A stretch of 64,000 nucleotides of DNA from Tipula vernalis (GCA_958295665.1 OY282559.1:252707461-252771460); one strand, 5' to 3'. Shown: positions 39,591-51,917, counted from the first letter of the stretch. A program made the numbers and translations. Notes: generated by a model from the letters alone, not told the origin.

Positions 39591-40565
39591 ACTGAACTTT
39601 CAAGATTCAAATTATAATTAAACATCAAAAGCCTTCATTTATATAAAAAAATAATCCCGTTTCAGAAAAACCCAGAATGTTCTCATTCTGATTGAAAATG
39701 TTCGACTACATAAGCATTTCGCCTAAATGTTGTTAGTTATTTTTTTCCTTTTAAGTACAAGTTAAGATATTAGTAATCTTTATAATTCCCTATATCTAAT
39801 GTTGTGATAAATTTAACACATTTTTTGGAAATTTTCTAAGGAATGAGCAGTAAATTTCATATAAAAACGACACAACACAAAAATATTTATACTCTTCAAT
39901 ATCGACATCTAGCGAACAATTATGCGAACTTTTAGAGTAAACACGAATACACGAAATATTGAATATGGCGTATTGCTTTGGTTAAACAAGTTTTAGTTGC
40001 TGCAGCAACAGCAACAAATTTTATTTGGTTGTTTTAGCTGTGTTTTTTATTTGATCTAACCAATCTGATTACTAAACAGCTGTTTCTTTTTTATGTGAAA
40101 ATATCTTTAGCGGCAGGAGTAAGTAAAAAATTGTATAGAAATCATAACCAATTGGCTGAACCAATAATATTGCATGTATTTTGTGAATAACGACCAGAAA
40201 AAAAAATAAATCCTAAAACCAACGCAAAATCTATCATGACCCGAATATGACAAAAACTTAAAAAACCGCCTACTTTATTTTATTTTGTTGTGAAAATATC
40301 TACTATATATGACCGCAGCAGCAAGTATTTTTGAAAATGAAAATCACATTCGAGCAAAAGGAGCACAAATTATGCATGGGTAGTGTTAAGGTCGATTTAT
40401 ATTATTGGTGCGGCTCATCACATTCATGCATCGTCTCTTACATCAACGATTTATATTATCAGCTCAGTTCAGTTCATACATTTAGTTCGTATTTATTCTG
40501 GTGTGCATTCGTATCTTCGATTCTACGATGAATTACGTAGAGCATAAAGTACAATAACAATATTA

Positions 40566-40792
40566 TTAACCCCTTAAGGACCAGACCCGAGATATCTCGG
40601 GACATACTATATGGTTCAAAAAGACCATACTCGAGATAACTGGGCTGGTCACATATTGCACGTTCCGTTAAGTATTTGCCCGAAATACCTTGTGAAAATA
40701 ATCTTATAACAATATTATTATTATTTATTTTATTATCTATTTTATTTTTACAATAATATTAGTTGAAAAAAAGTCGGTCCTTAAGGGGTCAA
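40566..40792. mobile_element. piggyBac-like MITE
   Basis: The termini CCCCTTAAGGACC (from 40570) and GGTCCTTAAGGGG (to 40788) are exact inverted repeats. The flanks are TTAA on the left and TCAA on the right, fitting a TTAA target duplication with one substitution. piggyBac elements insert at TTAA and begin with C-rich termini. The interior holds the palindrome CGAGATATCTCG near the left end. Non-coding. Confidence 0.75.
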
Positions 40793-40871
40793 TATTTAGT
40801 ATTTTTATGTATTAATATATACGTAACTGTAAATGTGAATGTAAAAGTAACGAACGCATCATCTCAACAAA

Positions 40872-41247
40872 AGCTGCATTTCTTGACGCATAGTGATCCG
40901 GGTCAGATCAAAATTTATATATGAATCAACAACAACATTTTGTATAGCGACAATTGACGATTATAAAAGTAGGAAAAGCGCCCCTGCCGGAAGATAGAAA
41001 AATTGGACCGGATACATACAAATTGCGACGCAACCATAGTAAACGTGCGATCAGCGCTTCTGCGGAAAATAGAAAAAATGAAGTAGATACATAAAAATCG
41101 AGAATACAGTACGAGTATGAAGAGGCAGATTCCAAACGAAACGAGACAGAAAATTGAAATTTGCTGTTTGTTTGTTTTACACATTTTGGTGTCGTTTCAT
41201 GAGACATGATCTGATCTGGATCAAATCAAATGTCAAGAAGTGCAGCT
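40872..41247. mobile_element. TIR MITE, about 376 bp
   Basis: The left end AGCTGCATTTCTTGAC (40872-40887) pairs with the right end GTCAAGAAGTGCAGCT (41232-41247). A second pair around GATCCGGGTCAGATC and GATCTGATCTGGATC lies just inside. The two overlapping minus-strand frames inside it show no conserved motif and are treated as chance. Confidence 0.7.
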
Positions 41248-41328
41248 ACTACTGCATTTGCACAATGTAGCGCTCAAAGAGCGCATAAACAGCAATCAAT
41301 TTGAGCGCTTAATTTTCATATCATGATT

Positions 41329-41438
41329 CATGGATCAAAATCCACCTAATTCCATTTTAATCGGATTTTTATATTCGATGTTTCATGGATCAAAATCTAC
41401 CTAATTCCATTTTAATCGGATTTTTATATACGATGTTT
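41329..41438. repeat. Two tandem copies of a 55-bp unit
   Basis: The unit begins CATGGATCAAAATC at 41329 and again at 41384, with one or two base differences. A truncated third start (CATCGATG) follows at 41439. Confidence 0.8.
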
Positions 41439-41599
41439 CATCGATGTATTAATTAGTTAGCTATTTCCCGCTAGGACCACTAAATTTTCTATTGATTCGA
41501 GCTATTTTTGGTTAGATGGCACTTCTATTAATAAAAAGATTTTTTTTTAGTTTAAAATTATTTTTATTTTATTTATTTTACACTTATTCACAATATCCA

Positions 41600-42845
41600 C
41601 AGCAGTTTTTGAATTAAAGTTTTCTGGAACGCGACTTCAGAAGTGATACTGGCAAACCGTTAAGACCAGGACCCCTAGAAGTATGCAGTTCATCAGAACC
41701 TTCTACATTTCGTGCGTAGAAAATATTATCCTCGAGTAAATAACCGTCACCCTCAAAGACGCTGCTAAATATTCAGCAAAGTAATTGCAGATTATTTCCG
41801 AGTCATTCGAATTATGGACATTAAATTCCATAAATGAGGGTAGGCCATTATTTTGCTTCTCAAGTACCACAAAATTCTAAGACAAAATTCTCGAACTTCT
41901 TTGGATTACATCAAATATTGTACTCTGTGCCAATAATGTAATTGTTGTTCAGGAACCGGTTCAGACAGGCAAACTGTTTGCCTCGATACTTAGACCCAGG
42001 ATAATCATGGTCCGAATTTATGCGTCTTTATTTCTTGAAGATTTATTACGCATGGTCTCAAGTCGCTTGAGTTCTTTTGTGAACCACGGGTCGTCACGGA
42101 AATAAAACTTTCTAATTTTCAATTTGGTTACAAATCTCGTTATTCAATTCGGGTACAACTAAAAACTTATTTATTGAAAAGTGGTAAAATTCTTAAAGAA
42201 GTTAGAGTAATTACCATTCCCATAAGAAAATTCAATTGAAACTGGGGTGCGAAATACACTCGAATAAAATCAATTAATCAATTATCAATAATAAAATCAC
42301 AACCATCGTTCATACCTAGCAATAGATTATAGGAGAAGCTGTCGAGGAAGTCTTGAAAAAAAAAAGTATTAGAATGAGTACTGAAATAAACTATCATAGA
42401 ACAAAAGTTCGAAACATAGTTTTTCCGAACAGCAATAAGCATCCCAGATCTTTTATACTTTATACTAAAATTATACCAGTCGTAACGCAAAATGTGAAAT
42501 TCTGACGGGAAAAATTCTACATAATGAAAATCGATCTTCAACAAAGTTTCGATCAGCACTATTATGTCATATTCAAATTCCAAGATTCCAAGTTAGAAAC
42601 TCATTGATTTAGATTGCAAGCCACTACAGTTAAAGTAAAAAATAGAACTATTGATGTTGTTGCTAGAAATGTATGTATCAGAATTATAATTGCTAGAATT
42701 TAATGTGACAAAATTATTAGAATTAGATGTGTTAGAAGTAATATTATTTACTGAGGTACTATTACGATAAGTACTGCCGTCGTCATTTAATCCTTTGATG
42801 AGCAATAGTACTGCTTCGAGTTTTTTGAACGCGATATTCACGTAC
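41600..42845 (-). pseudogene. Non-LTR retrotransposon endonuclease/pre-RT relic (Jockey/CR1-like)
   Basis: Seen on the minus strand: F-Y-F-N-C-S-G-L-Q-S-K near 42640, then Y-D-I-I-V-L-I-E-T-L-L (near 42565), F-P-S-E-F, and Y-K-R-S-G-M-L-I-A-V-R. This is the N-terminal part of an apurinic-like endonuclease with the E-T motif. Further along, W-F-T-K-E-L-K-R-L (near 42090) and a P-G-L-N-G-L-P-V-like block (near 41675) match the linker and the start of reverse transcriptase. Several frameshifts make it non-functional. The polymerase core is absent at this locus. A short stretch upstream of 42840 may be the end of the element's first ORF. Confidence 0.75.
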
Positions 42846-45513
42846 TAAAACAACCGGAGACCAAAAATCCTGGTTTACTAGGATTTTTCCTCGCAAAGCT
42901 CCGGAAGTACCCCGAATTTAAACGATATGAACGACAGTTCATCTCAGTAGGGCTCAACTCTGCTATTTAAATATTCCCCGTAATATAATTTAAAATTGAA
43001 TCCAGCGTTGTCATGGGATGGAGACGGGAAATGTAGATATACTTCTTATTGACTAAAGGTATAGTTACAGAAAACAAACGGAAGTCCGATTTTTTTTTTG
43101 TAGTTTTCCGTCCGACATCGTCCGATTTTTTATATAGTTTTCCGTACGATACGTCCGATTTTATGAAAGCCTAAAATCGGCATAATAGGGATCCTTACTA
43201 TAAAAATAAGCTTCAAATATAACAGTATCTGTTTCAGAGATATTAAGGAGCAAGACAATTAAGTATAAAACTCTCATTTCGCAAGAAAAATTACCATATT
43301 TGTAAATTACATAAAATACAAAAAAATATACGTTTACTAGAAGGGATAAACTTCCTTGTGCTTCACAGTTCTTCCCAGAGTTAAAATTTAAAAAGTTTAT
43401 GCTCTAAATATAAAATATATCTGACGATTCAACGACCTTCTTAAAAATTTCTGTAACAACATATTTCATAAAAAATCATCTTTGATTACCAGCTGTACAT
43501 ACCAATATGATTTCAAGTCACAATTCATTTTAGATTCTACTACACAACATAAATGATTTAGCGAATAGTGTCATAAAGCCGCAGCAACAACAAAAAAAAC
43601 AAAAAGAATTCCATACATTTGCAACGAGAAAATAAAAATCGTACGATCGATTTTGATCAATGATGGTTGGCTGGTGAATTAATTATTGCTTTTCTTTTCA
43701 TGTATGTAGTGTTTTGCGACTAGACTACATATGTATATACCACCACCATCTGCTCATTCATTAAGTATAAGCCATAGAAACAGAGAAAAAAAAACTAAAC
43801 TATAAGATATCAAAATACTTTCAAGCACAGCGGTTGTAGACAGAGACGCTAATTAAGCGCTTTAGGAGAAAGTTGAATATGTAACAACAACAACAACAAA
43901 TAAATATTTTCTCGTACGAAAATTTAACATCAAACAACATCATTTCTAGATTCTTTAACATCATTTCTAGATTTCTTGGCGACGAAATTTATTTACGTCA
44001 TGATTTACAGTGTCACAATTTTTATTCAAAACATTATTTACTATCGGAGCACTTATTCGGAATCGTAAACAATAAAAAATATTTACTTGACAAATTCAAG
44101 CTTCTAAATAAACAAGGTTTTGAACGGAATATTTTGGCATCAGAAACTGTTAAATTATCAGATGATTTTAGCAAAAGAAAGAAAAAAAATTCCGCTAGCT
44201 GACACATAGACTATAAATCGAATGATTTGTAAACAAGGCACGATCACATTAACGCAAATGCCAAAAATATCATATAATACGAAGAACAGATCGAAATGAT
44301 GGCACGATATATTTAAAATTGAATTAGAGAATGGACCAAAAATTGTAATGTTTATCTAAATTGTAAAGCAATGCGTGTACATCGTGAATTTCGGTTACTT
44401 TCTTTTAAGTTCAAACCGCACATTTGTTATTTTAGTGAAAAATCGCGTCACACGGACACAGATAGAAACTACATATTTTGTTGCTCGGATTGTAAATATT
44501 TACGAGTTTCAAATAATTGTTATCATGAATATTTCAAATTAGTTAGAAAAATTTGCATTTATGTGACTCAAACGTACTATAATGTCAAGAATTTCTCAAT
44601 TTAGCAGAGGAGCAATAAAATTTCAGTTTTTTTTTCATCCGTGCGCTGGTTCTATTTAACCGATTGCATCATTTTGTTGATGAAACTTATAAATTTCTAA
44701 ATTGTCTTAAATACAGTGACTAAGCCTTGTTGACTTAAATTGAATTAGTGATACATTTTTAGACTTAAGTTAAATTACACAACAACAAGCTTGGCGAAAG
44801 AATTCCTTTCACTATTAGCTCATTGTTTATTAGAATAATATTTGACTTGCATTTGTGAATTTCTTCCAGTTCGCCTTATTCCAGAAGTGTTTAAAAGAAT
44901 CATTTTCGTAGCAAACTTTGAAATTCATCATATAATTAACATGAGGCTAAATTCCATTCTAATTGGTTATAATATCTAAGAAATAGCTTAGTTTCATTCT
45001 AGTTCAAGAACATTATCAACAAATTGCTGACGTATTTTGAAATTTCTCTGAATTTTCGTTCATTTCAAGTGATAGTGACTGAACCGAACCAAAAAGCTCC
45101 AAAAGGCTCATTGGTACCTCACTTAATTTGTATATTGTAGATTGTGAATATAGCGTTTTTACGAATTTTTACTCACTCGCTTATCGGTACGCAATACAAG
45201 GTATAATGCAGGTCTCTAATTTCGACTAATTTTTTAGGTTAGCGAAAAAATGTGACGTTCTTGTGTATTTGGTTTTTTTTTATGGCCCTTAGTAATCGTT
45301 GCGCTTATGGGAATTTTATCACTTGGGCGTCGACTATCAAAATGAGCACGGTCAAACAATAAAATAAATTGTTTAATAACTATATCTAATGGCCACGCCC
45401 ATCAACTGTAGGCGGTGGTAGTTCCTTTGCATCCACGAAATATACACGAGAAATACAAGATTTCAAGGAATTTTGTTGTTTAGTTTGAACTTTTGTCTGT
45501 TTATTTGGAAATT
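42846..45513. other. AT-rich DNA without recognised gene
   Basis: Includes a (CAA)n run near 43885-43900 and the palindromic ATCGTACGATCGAT near 43638. No protein segment recognised. The part next to 45513 may be the 3' end of the reverse transcriptase relic. Confidence 0.45.
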
Positions 45514-46240
45514 TCACAATATTGGTTCTCTCTCCAATTGTTCCAGATTGGCACTACTCTCTTTTTCACGTCCTTCGCTATTAATAATGGTCTGGTTTTG
45601 GTCTCTAAGTACTTTAAGTTGTCGCGAAGACGTCGTGGGATAAAGAATCATTCGACTTACTTGGTTCTGAACTTGGTCGAGTGCAGTCAAATGGGTCTTC
45701 CAAGTACCCGCACTCATATATAAGTTATATTCCAATTTGAGTCCGATGTATATCTTGTAAGTTTTCAGTAGTTCCGATAATTTAAAATAATATTTGCATC
45801 TTCCTAAATAGCCGAGAGACCAGTCTCCACCCAATGCTGCTTTATTTATTTGATTGACCCAAGAAAACTTATTAATTTTTCTTAAACAAGGAGAATTTGA
45901 GAATCGTAATGATATCATGTTTAAGTAGAGCTTAAATGTATTTAAAGAGAGATGGACGGGTGCCGCACAATCCACCACCATTTGGATTCTGCGACAGAAA
46001 AAAAATCTCCATCCAAGAAATCAGTGAACTGGAAAGCCCAATCGCTCCGAACTAGTAAAGTAAACCTGTATGCCGCAAATGATCAATCGCGAGATTGGTG
46101 AAATCATCTACTGCATTATTCGGTGATGAACTTAATTAAATCAACGGTCAACCGGCCTCGTCGAAATCCTTACTGCTGAGACAACAACTATTGGACGATA
46201 AATCGGCAGATTAGATTTGCTGCTCTTCTTGGGCACTAGA
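45514..46240 (-). pseudogene. Non-LTR retrotransposon reverse transcriptase C-terminal relic
   Basis: The minus-strand frame at 45981-45514 reads L-G-Y-L-G-R-C-K-Y-Y-F, then L-L-K-T-Y-K-I-Y-I-G-L-K-L-E-Y-N and L-T-A-L-D-Q-V-Q-N-Q. This is the thumb/C-terminal region found after the polymerase core in Jockey/CR1-type elements (L-x-x-x-Y-x-x-x-I-R-P-x-L-E-Y, L-x-x-v-Q-n-r). Further 5', near 46215, V-P-K-K-S-S-K-S-N-L-P-I-Y-R-P-I is seen, from the start of the RT domain. Most of the palm domain, including the Y-x-D-D region, is missing. It is a deleted, frame-broken copy. Confidence 0.75.
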
Positions 46241-46287
46241 TATAGAATATTGATTGATTTTATTGATTGAGAGTTAACGACCAAGCC

Positions 46288-46525
46288 TAATAGCATTGCC
46301 AGACTGCGGTTTAATAAATCCGATTTAGTGAATTTTCGAGATTAGCCGTAGTTAGATTTACGGTATTTATGTATTATTTTGAGTTTAGTGACTAAAACGA
46401 TGTAATGGGAGTGTATTAGTTTGACAAATATTATGAAAACAATAACAGTATAAGTGTATTAACCGTTATTTAAAACGAGTTTAGCTAAATCGGATTTATT
46501 AAATCGCAGTCTGGCAATGCTATTA
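46288..46525. mobile_element. TIR MITE, about 238 bp
   Basis: The ends TAATAGCATTGCCAGACTGC (from 46288) and GCAGTCTGGCAATGCTATTA (to 46525) are exact inverted repeats. The match continues inward through AATAAATCCGATTTAG and its complement. The target duplication is ambiguous because the terminal bases are themselves palindromic. It lies between two non-LTR fragments. Confidence 0.8.
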
Positions 46526-46679
46526 GACTAATAATTAAACCAAGCAGCCTAAAAATAAATTAATAAACTATTTATTAATGCCTTTTATTAGACACCTCTA
46601 AAAATCAAAATCAAAACAATTAATTAGCCTTTTGTACTGCTTAACAAAATCATTCCTATGTTAAGTTAGGTTAGGATGG

Positions 46680-47510
46680 CTGTCCTAAGGACCGGTATAG
46701 ACACAAAAATGGTCCGAAGCCATACCACATAAACATTTCTCAACCCTACTCATTGTACCATCCGGAGCTTACAACGAAGCGTTGAATATACCTAACGTCC
46801 ATCACATTGAGATCCGGCAAGTCGCTGAGAAGAGGAGCTCATAAAATCTTCCATCTGCTTAACGCTACACGGGCTCAAGTGCAGAGTAGATGGAGTACAG
46901 TTTCTTCATCCTCTACATCTTCGCAACTACAGTAATCATTCAAAAAGACCTAGTCTCCGCTCATGCTCACCTGTGAGACAGTGTCCTCTAACAACACCAG
47001 CGACCATACTAATTTGGCGACGCTGAGTGTGATAACAGCTGCCCAGTTCTTACGTGTCCCAGTTTTGGCCAAATCTGTCAAGTTGCAACACACGAGGTAC
47101 CGTTGATCATCTATAGTTCACTGCTCTCCTAGCTTCTTCCTGAAGCAAGAGTTTGGATGTAACGAGCCCGAATTTTAATATTAACCTTACTTGTTAAGGT
47201 GAGGCAATTTGTACCCTGTCAAGTGAGTTCATCTGCCTTTTCATTCCCCGCAATATTGAAGTGCTTTGGCACCCATGTTAAGTGGATGTTGAACTGATCT
47301 GCCATCTCGTTAAGAGATGAGAGACAGCTCTGGACCACCTTCGACGTAATTAAACTCATATTCAACAGATACTACACTATACCTCAACCAATCCACGGCC
47401 TCCAATATCGCAATTAATTCAGCCTGGAAAACGCTGCAATAGTCGGGGAGACGAAATGAGAGGTTTACATTTAGTTCCTCACACAGATTCGATCCACTAA
47501 ACATTCAATG
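46680..47510 (-). pseudogene. Non-LTR retrotransposon RNase H and C-terminal tail relic
   Basis: Seen: L-S-F-R-L-P-D-Y-C-S-V-F-Q-A-E-L-I-A-I-L-E-A (47450-47390), the Q-A-E-x-x-A-I block of RNase H. Then W-V-P-K-H-F-N-I-A-G-N-E-K-A-D-E-L-T (near 47220-47275), the H-x-x-x-x-G-N-x-x-A-D block holding the last catalytic residues. The frame then breaks with many stops. The region to 46680 still shows traces of the zinc-ribbon-like tail usual downstream of RNase H in I/R1/LOA-type elements. It is a different element from the RT relic to its left, because on the minus strand RNase H should follow RT, not precede it. Confidence 0.8.
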
Positions 47511-48402
47511 ACACACCATCCAATAAACAACCCCAAAATAATACTCGGATTATAAATTTAGATCAATCCACAAATTAAAAAATTAAATCAAAAATGAATT
47601 GAACAATTAACCCCTCCCTCCTCCCCCTAACAAAGAAGTTATATTAAATCTGAAAATTAAATGTAAATCTAAAGAAAATTAAATTAATTAAAATTATAAA
47701 CAATTTTATAATTGTAACAAATACATAAGACACTATTTATATGTAAGAACTATAACTGAAACTCTGGAACAGATACACAACTTGACATCCGAGTAGTAAA
47801 AAGTCACGAACCAAATATCCACTGCTCGTCTGTTGCTTAAGTCTCCCGAAACGGACCTCTGAAAATTCAACGATGACTTAGACAACACAAATCACTTACC
47901 TTTTTTTTGACGTAGGATTACGTCTTTCTTTTCATTATGTATGGTAAACCAAAATTTCAATGTAAGGACGCGTGTCGTGGAATTAACGTATTTACAAAAT
48001 TTATTTGATTAAAGCGATGTCTCTGGTTAAATATGAATGTAATGTTTTAAAAACTGTATAAATCAAACCAAGTTAAATAAAAATTTGTGGATTGAAAAAA
48101 AATTAAAACGAACGAATGAACTTGATCAAATATCCCGCACATCATATTGATTTAAAGCTATTAAATAAAAATAAAAAAGTTCAAAAAATGTTTATTCTTA
48201 TTATTTAAAATATTGCGCAGATTTTTTGAATTTATATGCTGTATAACCTAAGCAATCCTAGAAAAGGTATTGTCGCAAAGATCAGGCCGAAAAATGTTCA
48301 GGTTTGCGAGTTATGGGACTTCAAAGTTTCCAAGTGACCGTAAAATAATTTGATTTAATAAGTCATTTGAATCGTCAATATTTAAAAATAAATTATATCT
48401 AG
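47511..48402. other. AT-rich DNA without recognised gene
   Basis: Contains a short palindrome GACGTAGGATTACGTC near 47919-47934 that may mark the end of a repeat. Otherwise nothing recognised up to the Harbinger element. Confidence 0.45.
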
Positions 48403-48405
48403 TAA

Positions 48406-48617
48406 TGGCGGATTCAGCGAAAAAAATTTGCTTGCTCGTGATCATGAATTGTTGAAATTTCGTCAACTTTTTTACCCCTCCAATTTTTTTTTTCCTTTTT
48501 TTTATGGTTGCTCTATATCTTTTTTTGTAGCGCATTTTTTGACATTTCTCATTTAAAATGATATTTCTTACTGTGTAGTAGTCGTGTGTTGATTTTTTTT
48601 TGTGCGAAATATTTAAT
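48406..48617. repeat. Harbinger left terminal inverted repeat
   Basis: About 210 bp. Matches the reverse complement of 52901-52743 and, after removing the nested MITE, of 51914-51870. It contains a shared block ACTGTGTAGTAGTCGTG and ends near the insertion site of the 239-bp MITE. Confidence 0.85.
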
Positions 48618-48620
48618 TTA

Positions 48621-48859
48621 AGCCTGTATTCCATGAGAAAAATTGACTGACATCCAAAAAAAAACGAAAAGAGAAAAATAATCTGATGCCCCATATAAGA
48701 GACAAAGGCAACGTTTTTTATTTTATAGAAAAACAATTTTGTTGTAAAATAAAAAATAAAATAAAAAACGTTGCCCTTCTCTCTTATAAGGGCATCAGAT
48801 TGTTTTTCTCTTTTCGTTTTTTTTGACTGTCAGTCAATTTTTCTCATGGAATACAGGCT
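48621..48859. mobile_element. Nested hairpin MITE A (239 bp)
   Basis: Ends AGCCTGTATTCCATGAG and CTCATGGAATACAGGCT. Arms of over 100 bp fold back almost completely, with a loop near 48736-48746. It is flanked by TTA at 48618-48620 and 48860-48862. The 3-bp TWA duplication and AGCC start suggest mobilisation by a PIF/Harbinger-type transposase. The 141-residue open frame across it and the Harbinger repeat is a chance frame. Confidence 0.88.
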
Positions 48860-49071
48860 TTAGTAGCTATTTATTTTTTGTCGTTGAATATTTTGTTATC
48901 ATAATTTAGTTTTTTTAGTAAGCTATCAGAAGGTAGATTAATATTCAATAATCTAATCAAATATTTTAATTATTGTAGTATTCAATAATCAATAATAAAT
49001 ATTTAATATACTCAAATATATATTCAATAATCAATAATAAATAATACAATATTCAATAATTTTATCTAAAA

Positions 49072-50275
49072 ATGAATATTTCAAAAATTAACCATAATCT
49101 GATCGAAGAATTTATGAAGCCGGGCCGTGAACTGATATGGAAACTACAACACCCGCTAAATAAACATAACAACGTACGCCGGTGTACGGAGTGGTAGTTC
49201 ATATAAAAAAACGATCCGAGTCACAAAGAATTTATTAAAGAGATGAAATATTTCAATAATAATGACGATGAAGTGTAAACACATATATTTATTTAATTAT
49301 TTATTTATTGGTTGATTAAATATCTAATAAATATTTTCCATTTTATTCCATATTCACTAAAATATGTACAAAAAGGCACTTTCTAAAGGGGCTAAGTAAT
49401 TTAAAAATTTCTGTTGGGTTCCCTTTGAATTTTTTTTACACAAACTTAACAGATATTTGAATAACCAAAACTCATATTCAGTTTCGTAAAATAATGCCAA
49501 TTTCAAATTACCTGGACAGCGTTATGTCAACGAATTGATTTAAATTTATGTACAATTCAAGATTTTTTTAAATACACTTAGTAAGGCTTAAATCAATCTT
49601 CGTAATTTTCCTTTTAAAATACCTTTATTTTGAAACTTTTAAAAATAATTATTATGAAATAACATTATTCATATTTGTATTAATAATTAAAAATTTCTAG
49701 AACTACTGAAAGTAGTTTTATTTTGCCAACGTCGTCGCAGTCTAGCTGTTCAACATCGGTGGCAGTATCAACTAGTCAAAATAAAACTGTGCAACAACTA
49801 TTTGATGACACTGCTGCCAATTTATCTGAACGCGATTTTTGTTCAGACGATGAAGAAATTATAACTGAGTCAACTACGCCAATAGAATCAATCACCTCAG
49901 CCGCAAAATCAATTATCACAGAAATAGATATCATACCCGCACAATTAATTAGTCCAGAAGAACCACAAAAAAAAAAAAATAAGACACCGACATCGACCAG
50001 TAATTTTGATAGTACAATAAAGGAATTAATGGGTCAACTCAAGAAACACTACGAGATATCTGAGAGAATTGCAGCATAATCCGAGCAAGCCTCAACAGGT
50101 ACTTTGCCAAAAAATAGGCCTAGCGTTTAATTATGCTTTGAATGTAGAGGTTGAAATTTTTAATTGGGCCGAGAAACAGCAAATTGAGGTAGTGCAGAAG
50201 AAGAAGACGTTTAGAAGAATAAATAAAAAAACATTTTTATATTTTTTATTGTTACATTTTTATTTAGTCACATAA
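49072..50275 (+). pseudogene. Harbinger companion MADF-like DNA-binding protein, decayed
   Basis: Seen: at 49072-49190 a frame with H-N-L-I-E-E-F, then L-I-W-K-L-Q-H-P-L-N-K-H-N and a terminal T-E-W before a stop. This matches the L-I-x-x-v-x-x-x-P-x-L-W-x-x-x-H-P-x-Y-K-x pattern of MADF domains. A second open stretch (49723-50079) is Ser/Thr/Glu-rich and contains Q-K-K-K-N-K-T followed by K-E-L-M-G-Q-L-K-K-H-Y-E-I-S-E-R-I-A-A. The frame continues past a TAA with S-E-Q-A-S-T-G-T-L, so that stop probably arose from CAA. Known: Harbinger elements carry a Myb/SANT or MADF protein that brings the transposase to the nucleus and binds ends. The gene converges with the transposase, with only about 70 bp between their 3' ends. 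It is non-functional. Confidence 0.65.
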
Positions 50276-50343
50276 AATTTTATTAAACTTAAAAATTTAT
50301 GAATTAAAATATTATAATTATTCAATTTAATTTAATAAGCCGC

Positions 50344-51735
50344 TCATCTAAGCCTATAGCTGATTGTTGCCATGGTAGTATATCCACCTCCTTGGGCGTC
50401 AATTTCATTACGCCATCTCCCTGGTCGCAAATTACTCTGTACTAAACTACCCATCAAATCGTTGGATATATAGTTACTGTTTTTATTGTCCCGAAACCAG
50501 TTATGCAGCACAACTGTGGCTTTAATGATGTTAAGCACAGGCTTGCTTGTCAGAATTGGCCGCCGATATACATATACGCCACTTGGCGGCTAAAATTCCG
50601 AATGCATTCTCTATCACTCTTCTGGCTCGGGACAAGCGGTAGTTAACAATTTTATGCTCTACGGGCAAAACTCGACCATTGCGACCAGCGTACGGCCGCA
50701 TCAAATTCGACAGTAGAGGGAATGTTTCGTCTCCGACAAATACAAAGGGGCATCTTCTGCAGTCGTGGGTAAGCAGCTTGGCGGTGGTAAACATGTTTAA
50801 CCGGTGGTAATTCACTACCGCGTCGGAAAATGGTGCTGTCACCAGTATGTCCACTTGCTCCAATATCCACAACTGTAAATTTGTAGTTGGCATCACATAC
50901 AGCAAACAATACGACACTAAAGCTGTTTTTATAAGTGTGGTATACGGAACCAGAATGCGAAAATGCCTACAAATATAACAGAACGACGAATATTATGAAA
51001 CGAAATTACAATAATAATCAAACTAACAAAAGAAGCGTTAACTTTACCTGAATAACTACATGCTTCCCATCCATGGCCCCTATATAATTTGGGAAATTCC
51101 ATTTAGATTTAAATTCGTTGGCAATGCATTGCCACATTTTGGCTGTGGGTTCTGGAAAACACTTCAATTTTAATTTGTCCCAAATCGCTAAACATGTTTC
51201 CCGGATTATACTTGATGTGGTCGATTGCCCAATCCTAAATCCATAACATAGCTAAGTATCTGAAAATAGAACTTCATTATAGTTTTCGTTTTTCATAAAT
51301 GTAAAAGTATATCACTTACCAAAGTGTTAAGGACAGTTTTTCACTTGCTGATATTGTTAGTCGGTTTATTCTTAATTTCTGGATGGAAGGGCCAACGATT
51401 CCTAATAGCTCGTCGGATACTGTTGGTGCCATGCGATGAAAGTTACAAAATATAGCTTCATCCGTTAACCTTATCTCATTCACCAAACTGTGATAATAAC
51501 CAGAACATGGTCGACTGCGAATTATCGGATTAACTCCGAATCGAAGAGTTTTTTTTCTGGTTGATTCACATCCGTGAGCCCTATAAGCAACAATAACCGC
51601 GTACGCCGCATTTATATCGGCGTTTAATATTGACAGTATTCTTTGTCTAGATAAAGACAGTTGGTATTGTCTTAATAAAGAAATTTTTTGTTGTTGTCTT
51701 GAAAAAGACAGTTGTGCTATATTCTCCTCCGACAT
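50344..51735 (-). pseudogene. PIF/Harbinger DDE transposase, decayed
   Basis: Cut-and-paste transposase with a three-exon layout. Exon 1 runs from ATG 51735 to a GTAAGT donor near 51318; exon 2 from about 51260 to a GTAAAG donor near 51048; exon 3 from an acceptor near 50967. Seen: G-A-M-D-G-K-H with the first catalytic Asp (exon 2). Exon 3 has [16 protein letters not shown] and G-H-T-G-D-S with the second Asp, [22 protein letters not shown] with the catalytic Glu, and finally V-V-L-H-N. All three acidic residues survive. However, exon 2 has a frameshift near its start, and exon 3 has one near 50770 and another near 50570. It ends at a stop at 50344. It is a pseudogene, but recent enough to be readable throughout. 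Confidence 0.88.
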
Positions 51736-51917
51736 TGTTAAACAAAAAGACCTGAAAAACTAAAACAATTACCGGAAATTAAAAAAAAATAGTAAAAGAA
51801 GGAAAAAATTAATTAATAATGACCACACCGATTTAAATTTTATTAAAACGTTAAAATTATGATAAAAATTTAATATTTTGCACAAAAAAAAATCAAAACA
51901 CGACTACTACACAGTAA

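Noticed and set aside
40915..41207. Two overlapping minus-strand open frames
   Set aside because: They lie wholly inside a TIR MITE and show no conserved residues.
48311..48736. 141-residue minus-strand open frame
   Set aside because: It spans the Harbinger left repeat and half of MITE A, and the Lys-rich composition comes from A tracts. Not a gene.
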